Shown: positions 17,565 through 27,742 of the stretch, piece by piece
How positions within the stretch are numbered: position 1 is the stretch's first letter
How the letters are laid out: each line of letters opens with the position of its first letter
DNA from: Actinocatenispora rupis
Lineage (GTDB): Bacteria; Actinomycetota; Actinomycetes; Mycobacteriales; Micromonosporaceae
Assembly: GCF_016861975.1 (NCBI RefSeq)
Contig: NZ_BOMB01000001.1
Location: forward strand, 186,001-250,000
Direction: 5' to 3'
Length of the DNA: 64,000 nucleotides
Program-made: the position numbers and the translations under genes
The notes under the pieces: generated by a model
Told to the model about the DNA's origin: nothing
What the model saw: only the letters and a program-made list of their open reading frames with translations
The model's database searches: none

Positions 17565-20500
17565 ATGTCGGCATCCGGGTTCGCGCATCTGCACGTGCAC
17601 ACGGAATACTCGATGCTCGACGGTGCGGCCCGGTTGAAGCCCCTGTTCGCCGAGGTGCAGCGGTTGGGCATGGACGCGATCGCGATGACCGACCACGGCA
17701 ACATGTTCGGTGGATACGCGTTCTACCAGGAGGCCAGGAAGGCCGGGGTCAAGCCGATCCTGGGCATCGAGGCGTACCTGGCGCCGGGGGACCGCGCGTA
17801 CAAGCAGCCGGTGCGGTGGGGGCGGCCGGACCAGCGTTCGGACGACATCTCGGGCAACGGGGCGTTCACCCACATGACCATGTGGGCGGAGAACGCGCGC
17901 GGCCTGCGCAACCTGTTCACCTTGTCCAGCAAGGCATCCATCGAGGGCTACTACTACAAGCCGCGGATGGACGCCGAGCTGATCTCGCGGTACCACGAGG
18001 GCATCATCGCCACGACGGGCTGCCCGTCCGGTGAGATCCAGACCCGGCTGCGGCTCGGCCAGGTCGACGAGGCGTACGCGGCGGCGGAGAAGTACCTGGA
18101 GATCTTCGGGCGGGACAACTTCTTCCTGGAGCTGATGGACCACGGGCTCGACATCGAGGCCCGGGTGCGGTCCGGCCTGCTCGACATCGGCAAGCGGTTC
18201 AACCTGCGTCCGGTGATCACGAACGACTCGCACTACGTGCAGCACGCGGAGGCGAAGGCGCACGAGGCGCTGCTGTGCGTGCAGTCCGGCAGCACGCTGG
18301 ACGACCCGAACCGGTTCAAGTTCGGCGGCGACGGCTACTACATCAAGTCGCCGGACGAGATGCGCGAGATGTGGGACCGCGAGCTGCCCGGCGCCTGTGA
18401 CACCACGCTGCTGATCGCCGAGCGCATCCAGTCGTACGACGAGGTCTTCGCGCACGCCGACCGGATGCCGCAGTTCGACGTGCCCGAGGGGTACAACGCG
18501 GAGACGTGGCTGGAGCACGAGGTCATGGAGGGCCTCGCGAAGCGGTTCCCGGGCGGGATCCCGGAGGGCCACCGCGAGCGCGCGCAGTACGAGCTGAGTG
18601 TCATCAACCGGATGGGCTTCCCGGCGTACTTCCTGGTCGTGGCCGACCTGGTGCGGCACGCCAAGGAGAACGGGATCTACGCGGGGCCCGGCCGTGGGTC
18701 GGCGGTGGGCGCGCTGGTGGCGTACGCGCTGGGCATCACGGCGCTGGACCCGATCCCGCTGGGCCTGCTGTTCGAGCGGTTCCTCAACCCCGAGCGCATC
18801 TCGATGCCCGACATCGACCTCGACTTCGACGACCGCCGCCGCGGCGAGATGATCGACTACGCGATCAACAAGTACGGCGCGGACAAGATCGCGCAGGTCA
18901 TCACGTTCGGCACGATCAAGACGAAGGCCGCGCTGAAGGACGCCGCGCGGATCCACTTCGGCCAGCCCGGCTTCGCCATCGCCGACAAGATCTCCAAGGC
19001 GCTGCCGCCGCCGGTGGCCGCCAAGGACATCCCGCTGTCCGGCATCGTCGACCCGCAGCACGAGCGGTACGCGGAGGCCACCGAGGTCCGCACGCTGATC
19101 GAGACGGACCCGCAGGTCGGCAAGATCTTCGAGACGGCGCGCGGCCTGGAGGGGCTGATCCGGCAGGCCGGCGTGCACGCCTGCGCGGTGATCATGTCGT
19201 CGGAGCCGGTGATCGAGGCGATCCCGCTCTGGGCCCGGCCGCAGGACGGCGCGATCATCACCGGCTTCGACTACCCGTCGTGCGAGTCGATGGGCCTGTT
19301 GAAGATGGACTTCCTGGGCCTGCGCAACCTGACGGTCATCGGCGACGCGATCACCAACATCAAGGCCAACCGCGGCGTCGACATCGACCTCGACACCCTG
19401 GAACTCGACGACAAGGCGACGTACGAGCTGATGGGCCGGGGCGAGACGCTCGGCGTGTTCCAGCTCGACGGTACGGCGATGCGCGCGCTGCTCCAGCGGA
19501 TGGGCCCGACCGGGTTCTCCGACGCGACGGCCGTGATCGCGCTGTACCGGCCGGGTCCGATGGCGGTGAACGCGCACCTCAACTACGCGGACCGGAAGAA
19601 CGGCCGGCAGCAGATCGTGCCGATCCACCCGGAGCTGGAGGAGCCGCTCAAGGACATCCTGGCCGAGACGTACGGCCTGATCGTGTACCAGGAGCAGATC
19701 ATGCTCATCGCGCAGAAGGTCGCCGGGTTCACCATGGGCCAGGCCGACATCCTGCGCAAGGCGATGGGCAAGAAGAAGAAGGAGGTTCTGGAGGAGCAGT
19801 TCGCCGCGTTCCAGAAGGGGATGCGCGCCAACGACTTCTCCGACGACGCGATCCAGACGCTGTGGGACACCGTCCTGCCCTTCGCCGGGTACGCGTTCAA
19901 CAAGTCGCACGCCGCCGGCTACGCCGTCGTCTCGTACTGGACGGCGTACCTGAAGGCGAACTATCCGGCCGAGTACATGGCGGCGCTGCTGACGTCGGTC
20001 GGCGACTCCAAGGACAAGATGGCGGTGTACCTCGCCGAGTGCCGCAAGATGGGCATCAAGGTACTGCCGCCGGACGTCAACGACTCCGACAACTACTTCA
20101 CCGCCGTCGGCTCGGACATCCGCTTCGGCCTGGGCGCCATCCGTAACGTCGGGGCGAACGTGGTGTCCAGCATCATCGCCACCCGCCGCGACAAGGAGCC
20201 GTTCACCTCGTTCACCGACTTCATGCAGAAGATCGAGCTGCCGGTCTGCAACAAGCGGGTGGTCGAGTCGCTGATCAAGGCGGGCGCGTTCGACTCGCTG
20301 GGGCATCCGCGGCGGGCGATGCTGGAGCACCACGAAACCATGGTCGAGGCCATGACCGGGGTGAAGCGGCGCGAGGCCGAGGGCCAGTTCGACCTGTTCG
20401 GCGGCATGACCGACACCGCGCCGGACACGGTCGTCGGCATGGAGGTCGACCTGTCCGGGGACGACTGGCCGCGCAAGACGGCGCTGGAGTTCGAGCGCGA

Positions 20501-21107
20501 GATGCTCGGGCTGTACGTGTCGGGCCACCCGCTCGACGGCGCCGAGCGGGTCCTGCGCAAGAACAGCGAGCAGCGGATCGCCGACATCGTCGCCGGCGAC
20601 ACGCCGGACGGTACGCCGGTGACCATCGCCGGCATCATCTCCGCGCTGGAACGCCGGGTCACCAAGCAGGGCAACGCCTGGGCCAAGGCGACCGTCGAGG
20701 ACCTGGACGCCGGCATCGAGGTGCTGTTCTTCCCGAAGACGTACGAGCTGGTCGGGTCGTTCCTGGCGCCGGACCTGACGATCGCGGTCAAGGGCCGGAT
20801 CAACCGGCGGGACCAGGAGATCAGCATCGTCGCGATGGACATGCGCACCCTGGAGATCACCGACGCCGACCTGAACGCCGAACCGGCCGTCGTGGTCGCC
20901 ATCGCCGCCGAGAAGGTCGACCCCGACCTGGTCGGCGAGCTGAAGCGCACGTTGCTGAACAACCGGGGCGAGACGGCCGTGCGGGTCAAACTGCTCGGCC
21001 GCGACCGTAACCACCTGCTCGCGCTGGACGACGGGCTGCGGGTCACCCCGGGCCCGGGGCTCATGTCGGAGCTCAAGAGCCTGCTCGGCGCGGGTTGCCT
21101 GGAGTAG
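17565..21107 (+). CDS. dnaE: DNA polymerase III alpha subunit
   Basis: It is the replicative polymerase catalytic subunit, 1180 residues long. The N-terminal PHP domain starts [13 protein letters not shown] and has DHGNMFG. The C-family palm carries [12 protein letters not shown] (two catalytic Asp) and the upstream GPGRGSAVG. The finger region and tandem helix-hairpin-helix follow ([20 protein letters not shown]). A C-terminal OB fold is near 990-1070 ([18 protein letters not shown]). ATG 17565 gives the normal actinobacterial N-terminus with GAGGGGGG 11 bases upstream; GTG 17538 in frame is an alternative. The 282-base gap before it contains no gene. Confidence 0.97.
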   Translation: MSASGFAHLHVHTEYSMLDGAARLKPLFAEVQRLGMDAIAMTDHGNMFGGYAFYQEARKAGVKPILGIEAYLAPGDRAYKQPVRWGRPDQRSDDISGNGAFTHMTMWAENARGLRNLFTLSSKASIEGYYYKPRMDAELISRYHEGIIATTGCPSGEIQTRLRLGQVDEAYAAAEKYLEIFGRDNFFLELMDHGLDIEARVRSGLLDIGKRFNLRPVITNDSHYVQHAEAKAHEALLCVQSGSTLDDPNRFKFGGDGYYIKSPDEMREMWDRELPGACDTTLLIAERIQSYDEVFAHADRMPQFDVPEGYNAETWLEHEVMEGLAKRFPGGIPEGHRERAQYELSVINRMGFPAYFLVVADLVRHAKENGIYAGPGRGSAVGALVAYALGITALDPIPLGLLFERFLNPERISMPDIDLDFDDRRRGEMIDYAINKYGADKIAQVITFGTIKTKAALKDAARIHFGQPGFAIADKISKALPPPVAAKDIPLSGIVDPQHERYAEATEVRTLIETDPQVGKIFETARGLEGLIRQAGVHACAVIMSSEPVIEAIPLWARPQDGAIITGFDYPSCESMGLLKMDFLGLRNLTVIGDAITNIKANRGVDIDLDTLELDDKATYELMGRGETLGVFQLDGTAMRALLQRMGPTGFSDATAVIALYRPGPMAVNAHLNYADRKNGRQQIVPIHPELEEPLKDILAETYGLIVYQEQIMLIAQKVAGFTMGQADILRKAMGKKKKEVLEEQFAAFQKGMRANDFSDDAIQTLWDTVLPFAGYAFNKSHAAGYAVVSYWTAYLKANYPAEYMAALLTSVGDSKDKMAVYLAECRKMGIKVLPPDVNDSDNYFTAVGSDIRFGLGAIRNVGANVVSSIIATRRDKEPFTSFTDFMQKIELPVCNKRVVESLIKAGAFDSLGHPRRAMLEHHETMVEAMTGVKRREAEGQFDLFGGMTDTAPDTVVGMEVDLSGDDWPRKTALEFEREMLGLYVSGHPLDGAERVLRKNSEQRIADIVAGDTPDGTPVTIAGIISALERRVTKQGNAWAKATVEDLDAGIEVLFFPKTYELVGSFLAPDLTIAVKGRINRRDQEISIVAMDMRTLEITDADLNAEPAVVVAIAAEKVDPDLVGELKRTLLNNRGETAVRVKLLGRDRNHLLALDDGLRVTPGPGLMSELKSLLGAGCLE

Positions 21108-21147
21108 TGCCGACCACTGCGGGGCGTGGCCGTCCGGAGGGCTCTGA

Positions 21148-21153
21148 GACAAT
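21148..21153 (+). promoter_or_regulatory. -10 box, likely leaderless start of the DUF2567 gene
   Basis: GACAAT lies seven bases before ATG 21161, and no Shine-Dalgarno is seen there. The same box and spacing recur before hisI. Confidence 0.4.
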
Positions 21154-21160
21154 CGCCGCG

Positions 21161-22045
21161 ATGGATATGACGACGGGACCGTCGGCGCGGACGGTGCCCT
21201 CCCGGAGCGTCGAGGCGCTGGTACTCGCGGCTGCCGCGGTGGTGGTCGCCGCGGCGGGTGCGCCGCTCGGGTTGCTGTGGTCCGCCCTGTCGGGGCGCGT
21301 GCCGATGGTGATGACCGGCGACGGCGCCATGTACGACCCGGAGACCGAGACGTTCGCCGGCGCGGACGTCCGGTTCGTTCTGATCACCGCCGGGGCCGGA
21401 CTGGTGGCCGCGGTGCTGTGCTGGATCGTGCTGCGCCGGTACCGCGGGCCACTCGTACTGGCGGTGCTGGGGGTCGGCGGGTTCGGCTCGGCGCTGCTGG
21501 CCGCCTGGGTCGGCAGCCGCGTCGGCCTCGCCGACTACCAGTACCTGCTGGGGCACGCGGAGGTGGGCTGGCGGTTCGGCATCCCGCTGCAGCTCGCCGC
21601 GCACGGGGCGTACGCGGCGCAGCCGTTGGCCGGTGTGCTGCTGTACACGGTGTTCGCCGGGTGTTCGCGGTTCCCCGCGTTGCGCGCGACGGCGACGCGC
21701 CGCAGCGTCGAGCCGCCCGTACCGGAACTGGTGGAGCCGGTACGGCTGCCGCTGACGCGGGCGCGGGTCATGGAGGCGCCCGCGGAGTCGCCGGCGCCAC
21801 CGGCCGAGCCGGACGTGGCGGTGCCCGGTGTCGCCTGGCCCGATCCGCCGGCGGCGCAGCCCCCGGCCGCGCAACCTCCCGCCGCGCAGAGCCCGGCCGC
21901 GCGACCTCCCGCCGGGCAGGCCGCGAACGGTGACGGTCGGCCCACGGTCGCGGATCCTGCCGACGGTACGGAGCCGCCGCCGTTGCCGCCGGCGCCGCCC
22001 GGCCCGGTCGAGTGGCCGGACGCCCCGGACCGCCATCCGGAGTGA
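21161..22045 (+). CDS. DUF2567-type four-helix membrane protein
   Basis: It has 294 residues. Four hydrophobic segments (about 15-38, 68-90, 95-118 and 140-165) are arranged as in the actinobacterial DUF2567 family, with the GDGAMYDPETETFAGADVRF loop between helices 1 and 2. The C-terminal 90 residues are Pro/Ala-rich with a five-residue PPAAQ-type repeat (four or five copies) and end acidic. The upstream in-frame start at 21095 would add 22 poorly conserved residues. Function is unknown. It converges with the Lon-domain gene, their stops six bases apart. Confidence 0.8.
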   Translation: MDMTTGPSARTVPSRSVEALVLAAAAVVVAAAGAPLGLLWSALSGRVPMVMTGDGAMYDPETETFAGADVRFVLITAGAGLVAAVLCWIVLRRYRGPLVLAVLGVGGFGSALLAAWVGSRVGLADYQYLLGHAEVGWRFGIPLQLAAHGAYAAQPLAGVLLYTVFAGCSRFPALRATATRRSVEPPVPELVEPVRLPLTRARVMEAPAESPAPPAEPDVAVPGVAWPDPPAAQPPAAQPPAAQSPAARPPAGQAANGDGRPTVADPADGTEPPPLPPAPPGPVEWPDAPDRHPE

Positions 22046-22050
22046 TCGGG

Positions 22051-22755
22051 TCAGTTCGGATTGGTGGGTACCTCGAACTCGGCGAGCGGCGCCGGTACCG
22101 CCCGTAGCGCGGCGATCAGGCCTGTCTCGCGGCGCAACAGGGCCAGTTCGGTGCCGAGCCGGGTGGCGGTGTCGACCGCGGCGAGCAGCCGTTGCCGGTC
22201 GGCGACGGTGAGCGAGGCGCTCGCCGCGACCAGGTGCGACAGTACGGCGGGGTCCTCGGGTAGCTGGTCGCCGCTCGGGTCGGCCCCGTCGGAGCCGCCG
22301 TCGGAGGCGTCCGCGAGCAGCCGCAGGTACCTGCGGAACGCGGCGAGCACGCTGGGCGCGAGCCGTTCGGCGCGGCGGGCGGAGGCGGTGCCGGCCGGTT
22401 CGTCCGGGAGCCACTCGACCTCGCCCCGCAGGTACGGCGCGGACGTGTCGTCGACGGCGTGCAGCCGGAAGCGCCGCCGGCCGACCGTGACCAGGTCGTA
22501 CCGGCCGTCGGTGTAGGTCTTGACCTGCCGGAGTTCGGCGCTGCACCCGATCCGGTAGAGGGTGGAGTCGTCGTGGCTGCCGGTCTCGGCCCCGCGGCGG
22601 ATGGCGACCACACCGAACTCGCGGTCCGTACCGGACGGGAGGGCGAGCAGGTGCGCCACGAGCGCCCGGTACCGCGGCTCGAAGATGTGCAGGGGCAGCA
22701 CGATCCCCGGGAACAGCACCGTCCCGAGCGGGAACAGCGGGATGGCATCGGTCAC
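22051..22755 (-). CDS. LON peptidase substrate-binding domain protein
   Basis: It has 234 residues and matches the stand-alone LON N-terminal domain: IPLFPLGTVLFPGIVLPLHIFEPRYRALV at the start, then FGVVAIRRG, and a helical C-terminal bundle from about 115. It has no AAA ATPase and no protease Ser-Lys dyad. Stand-alone LON domains probably bind unfolded peptides; their physiological role is unclear. Start GTG (22753-22755) is preceded on the minus strand by TAGGCT at a seven-base distance with no SD, so the message is probably leaderless. Confidence 0.88.
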   Translation of the reverse strand: MTDAIPLFPLGTVLFPGIVLPLHIFEPRYRALVAHLLALPSGTDREFGVVAIRRGAETGSHDDSTLYRIGCSAELRQVKTYTDGRYDLVTVGRRRFRLHAVDDTSAPYLRGEVEWLPDEPAGTASARRAERLAPSVLAAFRRYLRLLADASDGGSDGADPSGDQLPEDPAVLSHLVAASASLTVADRQRLLAAVDTATRLGTELALLRRETGLIAALRAVPAPLAEFEVPTNPN

Positions 22756-22762
22756 GTCGTCG

Positions 22763-22768
22763 AGCCTA
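22763..22768 (-). promoter_or_regulatory. -10 box, leaderless start of the LON-domain gene
   Basis: Minus-strand TAGGCT ends seven bases before the GTG start at 22755. No Shine-Dalgarno is present. Confidence 0.5.
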
Positions 22769-22894
22769 GGAGACGGGCCGGCCCGGTGACACCAGCCGCG
22801 CGGTGCCGGGCTTGCCGCGGTTTGGTGAACTCCGTCCCCGGTGTCCGTGACCCCGCGAGGTGGTACGCCCCGGGTTCCCGCAGGTCGGGACGCA

Positions 22895-22900
22895 TAGACT
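22895..22900 (+). promoter_or_regulatory. -10 box, leaderless start of the his operon
   Basis: TAGACT lies seven bases before the hisD GTG at 22908, so transcription would begin at or next to the start codon. No SD and no his leader peptide is visible. This argues against classical ribosome-mediated attenuation at hisD. Confidence 0.55.
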
Positions 22901-22907
22901 CGATACC

Positions 22908-24221
22908 GTGCTGAACCGTATCGACCTGCGCGGCTCCCTCACGGACCCGCGCGACGTGCTGCCCCGGGCCGAACTCGACGTGGCGGCCGCGATCGAACAG
23001 ATCCGGCCGACCGTCGAGGGGGTCCATCAGCACGGCGTCGAGGCGGTGCTGGCCGCGTCCGAACGGTTCGACCGGGTGCGCCCGGCGTCCCTGCGGGTAC
23101 CGGCCGAGGCGATCGCCACCGCACCCGACACCCTCGACCCGGCGGTACGGGACGCGTTGGCCGAGTCGATCACCCGGGCCCGCGCGGTGCACGCCGACCA
23201 GGCGCGTACCGACGTGACGACGCAGGTGGTGCCGGGCGGCACGGTGACCGAGCGCTGGGTTCCCGTCAACCGCGTCGGGCTGTACGTGCCGGGCGGGCTC
23301 GCCCCGCTGCTCTCCTCGGTCGTGATGAACGTGGTGCCCGCGCAGGTCGCGGGCGTCGGATCGATCGCGCTGGCGTCCCCGCCGCAGCGCGACACCGGCC
23401 TGCCGCACCCCGGCATCCTCGCGGCCTGCGCCCTCCTCGGCGTCGACGAGGTGTACACGATCGGCGGCGCCCAGGCGGTCGCCTCGTTCGCGTACGGGTT
23501 GCGCGGCGCGGACGGCGGGTGGCTGTGCGAGCCGGTCGACCTGGTCACCGGCCCCGGCAACATCTACGTGACGGCCGCGAAGCGGATGCTGCGCGGCGTG
23601 GTCGGCATCGACTCCGAGGCCGGTACGACCGAGATCGCGATCCTGGCCGACGACACCGCCGACCCGGTGCACGTGGCGGCCGACCTGATCAGCCAGGCCG
23701 AGCACGACCCGGCCGCCGCGAGCGTACTGGTCACGCCGAGCGAGGCGCTGCTGGCCGCGGTCGAGGCCGAACTGGGCCGGCAGGTCCCGGCGACGCGCCA
23801 CCACGAGCGGGTCGCCACCGCCCTCGGCGGCAAGCAGTCCGGTGTCGTCCTGGTCGACGACCTGGCGCACGGACTGCGCGTCGTCGACGCGTACGCGGCG
23901 GAGCACCTGGAGATCCAGACGGCGGACGCGGCGGCGGTCGCGGCCCGGGTCCGCAACGCCGGCGCCATCTTCGTCGGGGCGTACTCGCCGGTCTCGCTGG
24001 GCGACTACGCCGCCGGTTCCAACCACGTCCTGCCGACCGGTGGTTGTGCGCGGCACTCGTCGGGGCTGTCGGTGCAGACGTTCCTGCGCGGCATCCACGT
24101 GGTGGAGTACACGGAGCAGGCCTTGCGGGAGGTGGCGCCGCACGTGGTCGCGCTGTCGTCGGCGGAGGACCTGCCGGCGCACGGGCAGGCCGTCACCGCG
24201 CGGTTCGGCGGTGGCCGGTGA
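22908..24221 (+). CDS. hisD: histidinol dehydrogenase
   Basis: It carries out the last two steps of histidine synthesis, oxidising L-histidinol to L-histidine with NAD and zinc. It has 437 residues, the normal length. Motifs include [46 protein letters not shown] and the catalytic/zinc region [12 protein letters not shown], with [10 protein letters not shown] near the end. GTG 22908 is chosen over 22860 because TAGACT lies seven bases upstream and the N-terminus LNRIDLRG is family-typical. The stop overlaps hisC (GTGA). Confidence 0.97.
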   Translation: MLNRIDLRGSLTDPRDVLPRAELDVAAAIEQIRPTVEGVHQHGVEAVLAASERFDRVRPASLRVPAEAIATAPDTLDPAVRDALAESITRARAVHADQARTDVTTQVVPGGTVTERWVPVNRVGLYVPGGLAPLLSSVVMNVVPAQVAGVGSIALASPPQRDTGLPHPGILAACALLGVDEVYTIGGAQAVASFAYGLRGADGGWLCEPVDLVTGPGNIYVTAAKRMLRGVVGIDSEAGTTEIAILADDTADPVHVAADLISQAEHDPAAASVLVTPSEALLAAVEAELGRQVPATRHHERVATALGGKQSGVVLVDDLAHGLRVVDAYAAEHLEIQTADAAAVAARVRNAGAIFVGAYSPVSLGDYAAGSNHVLPTGGCARHSSGLSVQTFLRGIHVVEYTEQALREVAPHVVALSSAEDLPAHGQAVTARFGGGR

Positions 24222-25363
24222 GCGACCGCATCACGCTGGCGGACCTGCCGCTGCGCGACGACCTGCGCGGCCGCGAGCCGTACGGGGCGCCGCAGCTGTC
24301 GGTGCCGGTCCGGCTCAACACCAACGAGAACTCGTACCCGCTGCCGGCCGAGGTGACCGACGCGATCGCGAAGGCGGTCGGCGCCGAACTCCACGACCTG
24401 AACCGCTACCCGGACCGCGACGCCGTCGCCCTGCGTACCGACCTGGCGGAGTACCTGACGGCGCGGCACGGCCGGCGGATCACGCCCGCGCAGGTGTGGG
24501 CGGCGAACGGGTCGAACGAGGTGCTTCAGCAGCTCCTCCAGGCGTTCGGCGGGCCGGGCCGCACCGCGCTCGGCTTCACCCCGGCGTACTCGATGCATCC
24601 GTTGATCGCGCTGGGCACCGGGACCGGCTGGGTGGACGGGCCGCGCCGGGCCGACTTCACCATCGACGGCGCGGCGGCGGTCGAGGTGATCCGGTCGGAG
24701 CGGCCGGCCGTGGTGTTCGTGTGCTCGCCGAACAACCCGACCGGGACGGCGGTGGACCCGGCGACGCTGGCCGCGATCGTGGCGGCCGCCCCGGGCATGG
24801 TCGTCGTCGACGAGGCGTACGCGGAGTTCGCCCGGCCGGGCACACCGACCGCGCTGGAGCTGCTGGCCGAGTTCCCGCGGCTGGTGGTGACGCGGACGAT
24901 GAGCAAGGCGTTCGCGTTCGCCGGCGCGCGGGTCGGCTACCTGGCCGCCGACCCGGCCGTCGTGGACGCGCTGCAACTCGTGCGCCTGCCGTACCACCTG
25001 TCGGCGTTGACGCAGGCGGCCGCGCGGGCCGCGCTCGCCCACGCGGACGTACTGCTCGGCACGGTCGACGCGATCAAGGCGCAGCGGGACCGCATCGTCG
25101 CCGAGGTACGGGCGATGGGCCTGACGGTCGCCGAGTCCGACGCCAACTTCGTCCTGTTCGGCGGGTTCGACGCCGAGACCGGGCGCCGGCTGTGGCGCGA
25201 CCTGCTGGACGCCGGCGTACTGGTGCGTGATGTCGGCCTGCCCGGCTGGCTGCGCGTGACCGCCGGTACCCCCGAGGAGACCGACGCGTTCCTCGCTGCG
25301 CTACGTTCGACGCGGCCAGCGGGTGACGGACCGGACGCATCACGTCCGGTGACCACTGACTGA
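24218..25363 (+). CDS. hisC: histidinol-phosphate aminotransferase
   Basis: This PLP enzyme transaminates imidazole-acetol phosphate to histidinol phosphate. It has 381 residues. Fold-type I landmarks are [12 protein letters not shown] at the N-terminus, [27 protein letters not shown] and the Schiff-base lysine in [15 protein letters not shown]. It overlaps hisD by four bases and is translationally coupled. hisB starts 22 bases after its stop. Confidence 0.96.
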   Translation: MSDRITLADLPLRDDLRGREPYGAPQLSVPVRLNTNENSYPLPAEVTDAIAKAVGAELHDLNRYPDRDAVALRTDLAEYLTARHGRRITPAQVWAANGSNEVLQQLLQAFGGPGRTALGFTPAYSMHPLIALGTGTGWVDGPRRADFTIDGAAAVEVIRSERPAVVFVCSPNNPTGTAVDPATLAAIVAAAPGMVVVDEAYAEFARPGTPTALELLAEFPRLVVTRTMSKAFAFAGARVGYLAADPAVVDALQLVRLPYHLSALTQAAARAALAHADVLLGTVDAIKAQRDRIVAEVRAMGLTVAESDANFVLFGGFDAETGRRLWRDLLDAGVLVRDVGLPGWLRVTAGTPEETDAFLAALRSTRPAGDGPDASRPVTTD

Positions 25364-25385
25364 TCGCCGAGCTGCGGAGCGGAGC

Positions 25386-25997
25386 ATGACGAGGACCGCA
25401 CGGGTGGAGCGTTCCACCGGTGAGACGAAGGTGCTGGTCGAGATCGACCTGGACGGCATGGGCGGCGCGGACGTCGCCACCGGGGTCGGCTTCTTCGACC
25501 ACATGCTCAACCAGCTCGCCAAGCACGGCGGCTTCGGCCTCGTCGTGCACACCGTCGGCGACCTGGACATCGACGCGCACCACACGCTGGAGGACACGGC
25601 GATCGCGCTGGGCCAGGCGTTCCATGCCGCGCTGGGAGACAAGGCCGGGATACAGCGTTACGGCGACGCCGTGGTCCCGCTCGACGAGGCGCTGGTACAG
25701 GCCGTCGTCGACCTGTCCGGCCGGGCGTACGTGGTGCACGAGGAGCCCGAGAACCTCGCCCCGTACGTGGGGCCGCAGTACCCGACGAGCATGACCCGGC
25801 ACATCTGGGAGTCGTTCGGGCACAACGCGAAGATCACCCTGCACGTCAACGTCCTGCGCGGGGCCCGGCCCGGCCAGCGCCCCGACGCGCACCACGTCAT
25901 CGAGGCCCAGTTCAAGGCGGTCGCCCGCGCGCTGCGGCAGGCGGTGACGCCCGACCCGCGTGGCGGCGGCGTGCCGAGTACCAAGGGACTGCTCTAA
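25386..25997 (+). CDS. hisB: imidazoleglycerol-phosphate dehydratase
   Basis: This manganese enzyme dehydrates imidazoleglycerol phosphate. Its 203 residues match a monofunctional HisB with no phosphatase domain. Metal-binding signatures are GFFDHMLNQLAKHGGF, HHTLEDTAIALGQA and later HIWESFGHNAKITLH and DAHHVIEAQFKAVARAL. ATG 25386 has a short GGAGC before it. It is the third gene of the his operon. Confidence 0.97.
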   Translation: MTRTARVERSTGETKVLVEIDLDGMGGADVATGVGFFDHMLNQLAKHGGFGLVVHTVGDLDIDAHHTLEDTAIALGQAFHAALGDKAGIQRYGDAVVPLDEALVQAVVDLSGRAYVVHEEPENLAPYVGPQYPTSMTRHIWESFGHNAKITLHVNVLRGARPGQRPDAHHVIEAQFKAVARALRQAVTPDPRGGGVPSTKGLL

Positions 25998-26043
25998 CCG
26001 GAACGACCGACGGCCCGCCGGTGCGCGGGCGGAGAGGACAGCG

Positions 26044-26217
26044 GTGCAGAGCATCCTGCCCATCCTGCTGTTCGCCCTGGGCGGAGTACTGCTCGGCGGA
26101 GCGTGGTCGATGCGCCAGCAGGGCCGATCGAAGGGCGTCCTGATCGGGTTCGTCGCGCTCGCGGTACTCGCCGTGCTCGGCGGCGTCGCGTGGCTGCTGC
26201 CGGCGGGCACGCTGTGA
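26044..26217 (+). CDS. small two-helix membrane protein of the his operon
   Basis: It has 57 residues and consists of two transmembrane helices (about 4-18 and 33-52) joined by a short basic loop, SMRQQGRSKG. GTG 26044 has GAGAGG about eight bases upstream; an open frame extends to 25960 but overlaps hisB without a ribosome site. Similar tiny membrane genes between hisB and hisH occur in other actinomycetes. Function is unknown. It ends 13 bases before hisH. Confidence 0.7.
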   Translation: MQSILPILLFALGGVLLGGAWSMRQQGRSKGVLIGFVALAVLAVLGGVAWLLPAGTL

Positions 26218-26230
26218 GGAAGGTACGGCA

Positions 26231-26854
26231 ATGACACGTCGCGTGGTCGTCCTCGACTACGGCTCCGGCAACATCCACTCCGTACGCCGGGCGCTGCAAC
26301 GGGTCGGCGCGGACGTCGAGGTCACCGACCGGCCCGCCGACGCCTGGGACGCCGACGGGCTCGTCGTACCCGGCGTCGGCGCGTACACCCACTGCGTCAA
26401 CCAGCTCGACGCCGTCGGCGGCCGCTCCATCGTCACCGAACGCGTCGCCGCCGGCCGACCCGTACTCGGCATCTGCGTCGGACTCCAGATCCTCTTCGAC
26501 GCCGGCCGCGAACACGGCATCCTCACCAAGGGCCTCGGCCTGCTCCCCGGCGAAGTCACCCGGCTGCTCGCGCCCCGCGTCCCGCACATGGGCTGGAACA
26601 CCGTCACCTGGCAGCCCGGCGACCCGCTGTTCGCCGGCATCGAACCCGACGCGCGCTGCTACTTCGTCCACTCGTACGCGGCCCGGCCCACGCGGGCGCT
26701 GCGCGAGGCCGGGGCGACGCTGGCCACCGCCGTACACGGGGAGGTGTTCGTCGCGGCGGTGTCGAGGGGGGCGCTGTCGGCGACACAGTTCCACCCGGAG
26801 AAGTCCGGCGACGTGGGTGCGACGCTGCTGTCCAACTGGGTGTCCGGCCTGTAG
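26231..26854 (+). CDS. hisH: imidazole glycerol phosphate synthase, glutaminase subunit
   Basis: This class I glutamine amidotransferase supplies ammonia to HisF. It has 207 residues. The catalytic triad is the Cys in GICVGLQ plus His and Glu in QFHPEKSG. LDYGSGNIHSV opens the protein, and PHMGWN is conserved. The SD is AGGAAGG. Its cyclase partner HisF is two genes downstream. After its stop there is an unusual 140-base AT-rich spacer before hisA. Confidence 0.97.
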   Translation: MTRRVVVLDYGSGNIHSVRRALQRVGADVEVTDRPADAWDADGLVVPGVGAYTHCVNQLDAVGGRSIVTERVAAGRPVLGICVGLQILFDAGREHGILTKGLGLLPGEVTRLLAPRVPHMGWNTVTWQPGDPLFAGIEPDARCYFVHSYAARPTRALREAGATLATAVHGEVFVAAVSRGALSATQFHPEKSGDVGATLLSNWVSGL

Positions 26855-26889
26855 TCGATGTCCACGGTGTCATGTTTCGCCTGATTTAG

Positions 26890-26942
26890 ATTGTTCAACT
26901 GTTCAACAATTGGACAATGAGACAGTTGAACAATTGAACAAT
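26890..26942 (+). repeat. 53-bp AT-rich inverted repeat between hisH and hisA
   Basis: Arms 26890-26907 and 26925-26942 are reverse complements over 18 bases with one mismatch, centred on base 26916 with a 17-base middle. Each arm holds two half-sites at an 8-base period: GTTCAAC at 26893 and 26901, and the mirror copies ATTGAAC at 26933 and GTTGAAC at 26925. The surrounding 120 bases are far richer in A+T than anything nearby. It could be a multi-site operator, an RNA hairpin or a tiny mobile-element relic. Confidence 0.8.
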
Positions 26943-26960
26943 CCGGGGAAACCGGCAAAA

Positions 26961-26972
26961 CGCTCATGAGCG
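26961..26972 (+). promoter_or_regulatory. palindrome CGCTCATGAGCG before hisA
   Basis: This perfect 12-bp palindrome lies 22 bases before the hisA ATG and 18 bases after the large dyad. It may belong to the same regulatory segment. No protein is known for it from sequence. Confidence 0.4.
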
Positions 26973-26994
26973 TAGACAAGGGGTAGTACGTAAG

Positions 26995-27741
26995 ATGTTG
27001 ACGCTGTTGCCGGCCGTGGACGTGTCGGACGGGCGGGCGGTCCAGCTCGTTCAGGGCAAGGCCGGTTCGGAGCGGGTGTTCGGTGAGCCGCGGGCGGCGG
27101 CGTTGCGCTGGCAGGAGCAGGGTGCGTCGTGGATCCACCTGGTGGATCTGGATGCGGCGTTCGGGCGCGGCTCGAACGCGGAACTGCTGGCGGACGTGAT
27201 CGGTTCGCTGGACGTACAGGTCGAGTTGTCGGGCGGGATCCGTGACGACGAGTCGTTGCGCCGCGCGCTGTCGACGGGTGCCCGCCGCGTCAACATCGGT
27301 ACGGCGGCGTTGGAGGATCCGGACTGGTGCGACCGGGTGGTCGGGGAGTTCGGTGACCGGGTGGCGATCGGCCTGGACGTACGGGGGACGAAGCTGGCGG
27401 CGCGCGGCTGGACGCGCGACGGCGGCGAGTTGTACGAGGTGCTGGCGCGGTTGGAGAAGGCGGGCTGCGCGCGGTACGTGGTGACGGACGTGGCGAGTGA
27501 CGGCATGTTGTCGGGGCCGAACCTCGATCTGCTGCGGGACGTGTGCGAGCGGTCGCAGGCGCCGGTGATCGCCAGCGGCGGGGTGTCCACAGTGGACGAT
27601 CTGCGGGCGCTGTCGGCGCTGGAGCCGTTGGGCGTGGAGGGCGCGATCGCCGGTACCGCGCTGTACACGGGTGCGTTCACGGTGGCGGAGGCGCTCGCGG
27701 TGTTGCGCGCGTCGGCGGTCGATGCGGGAGCGGAGGGCTGA
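26995..27741 (+). CDS. priA: PriA: bifunctional HisA/TrpF phosphoribosyl isomerase
   Basis: This TIM-barrel isomerase catalyses ProFAR isomerisation in histidine synthesis and, in actinobacteria, also phosphoribosylanthranilate isomerisation in tryptophan synthesis. It has 248 residues. The catalytic Asp pair sits in LPAVDVSDG (Asp9) and [11 protein letters not shown]; phosphate loops are LSGGIRDD and IASGGVST. The window's trp genes lack trpF, which supports the dual role, although dual specificity is known from the family and is not proven here. Its start follows a 140-base AT-rich spacer, unlike its tightly packed neighbours. Confidence 0.95.
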   Translation: MLTLLPAVDVSDGRAVQLVQGKAGSERVFGEPRAAALRWQEQGASWIHLVDLDAAFGRGSNAELLADVIGSLDVQVELSGGIRDDESLRRALSTGARRVNIGTAALEDPDWCDRVVGEFGDRVAIGLDVRGTKLAARGWTRDGGELYEVLARLEKAGCARYVVTDVASDGMLSGPNLDLLRDVCERSQAPVIASGGVSTVDDLRALSALEPLGVEGAIAGTALYTGAFTVAEALAVLRASAVDAGAEG

Positions 27742-27742
27742 C

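Noticed and set aside
17472-21152. A 1226-codon open frame antisense to dnaE
   Set aside because: It mirrors dnaE codons and has no recognisable domain or ribosome site.
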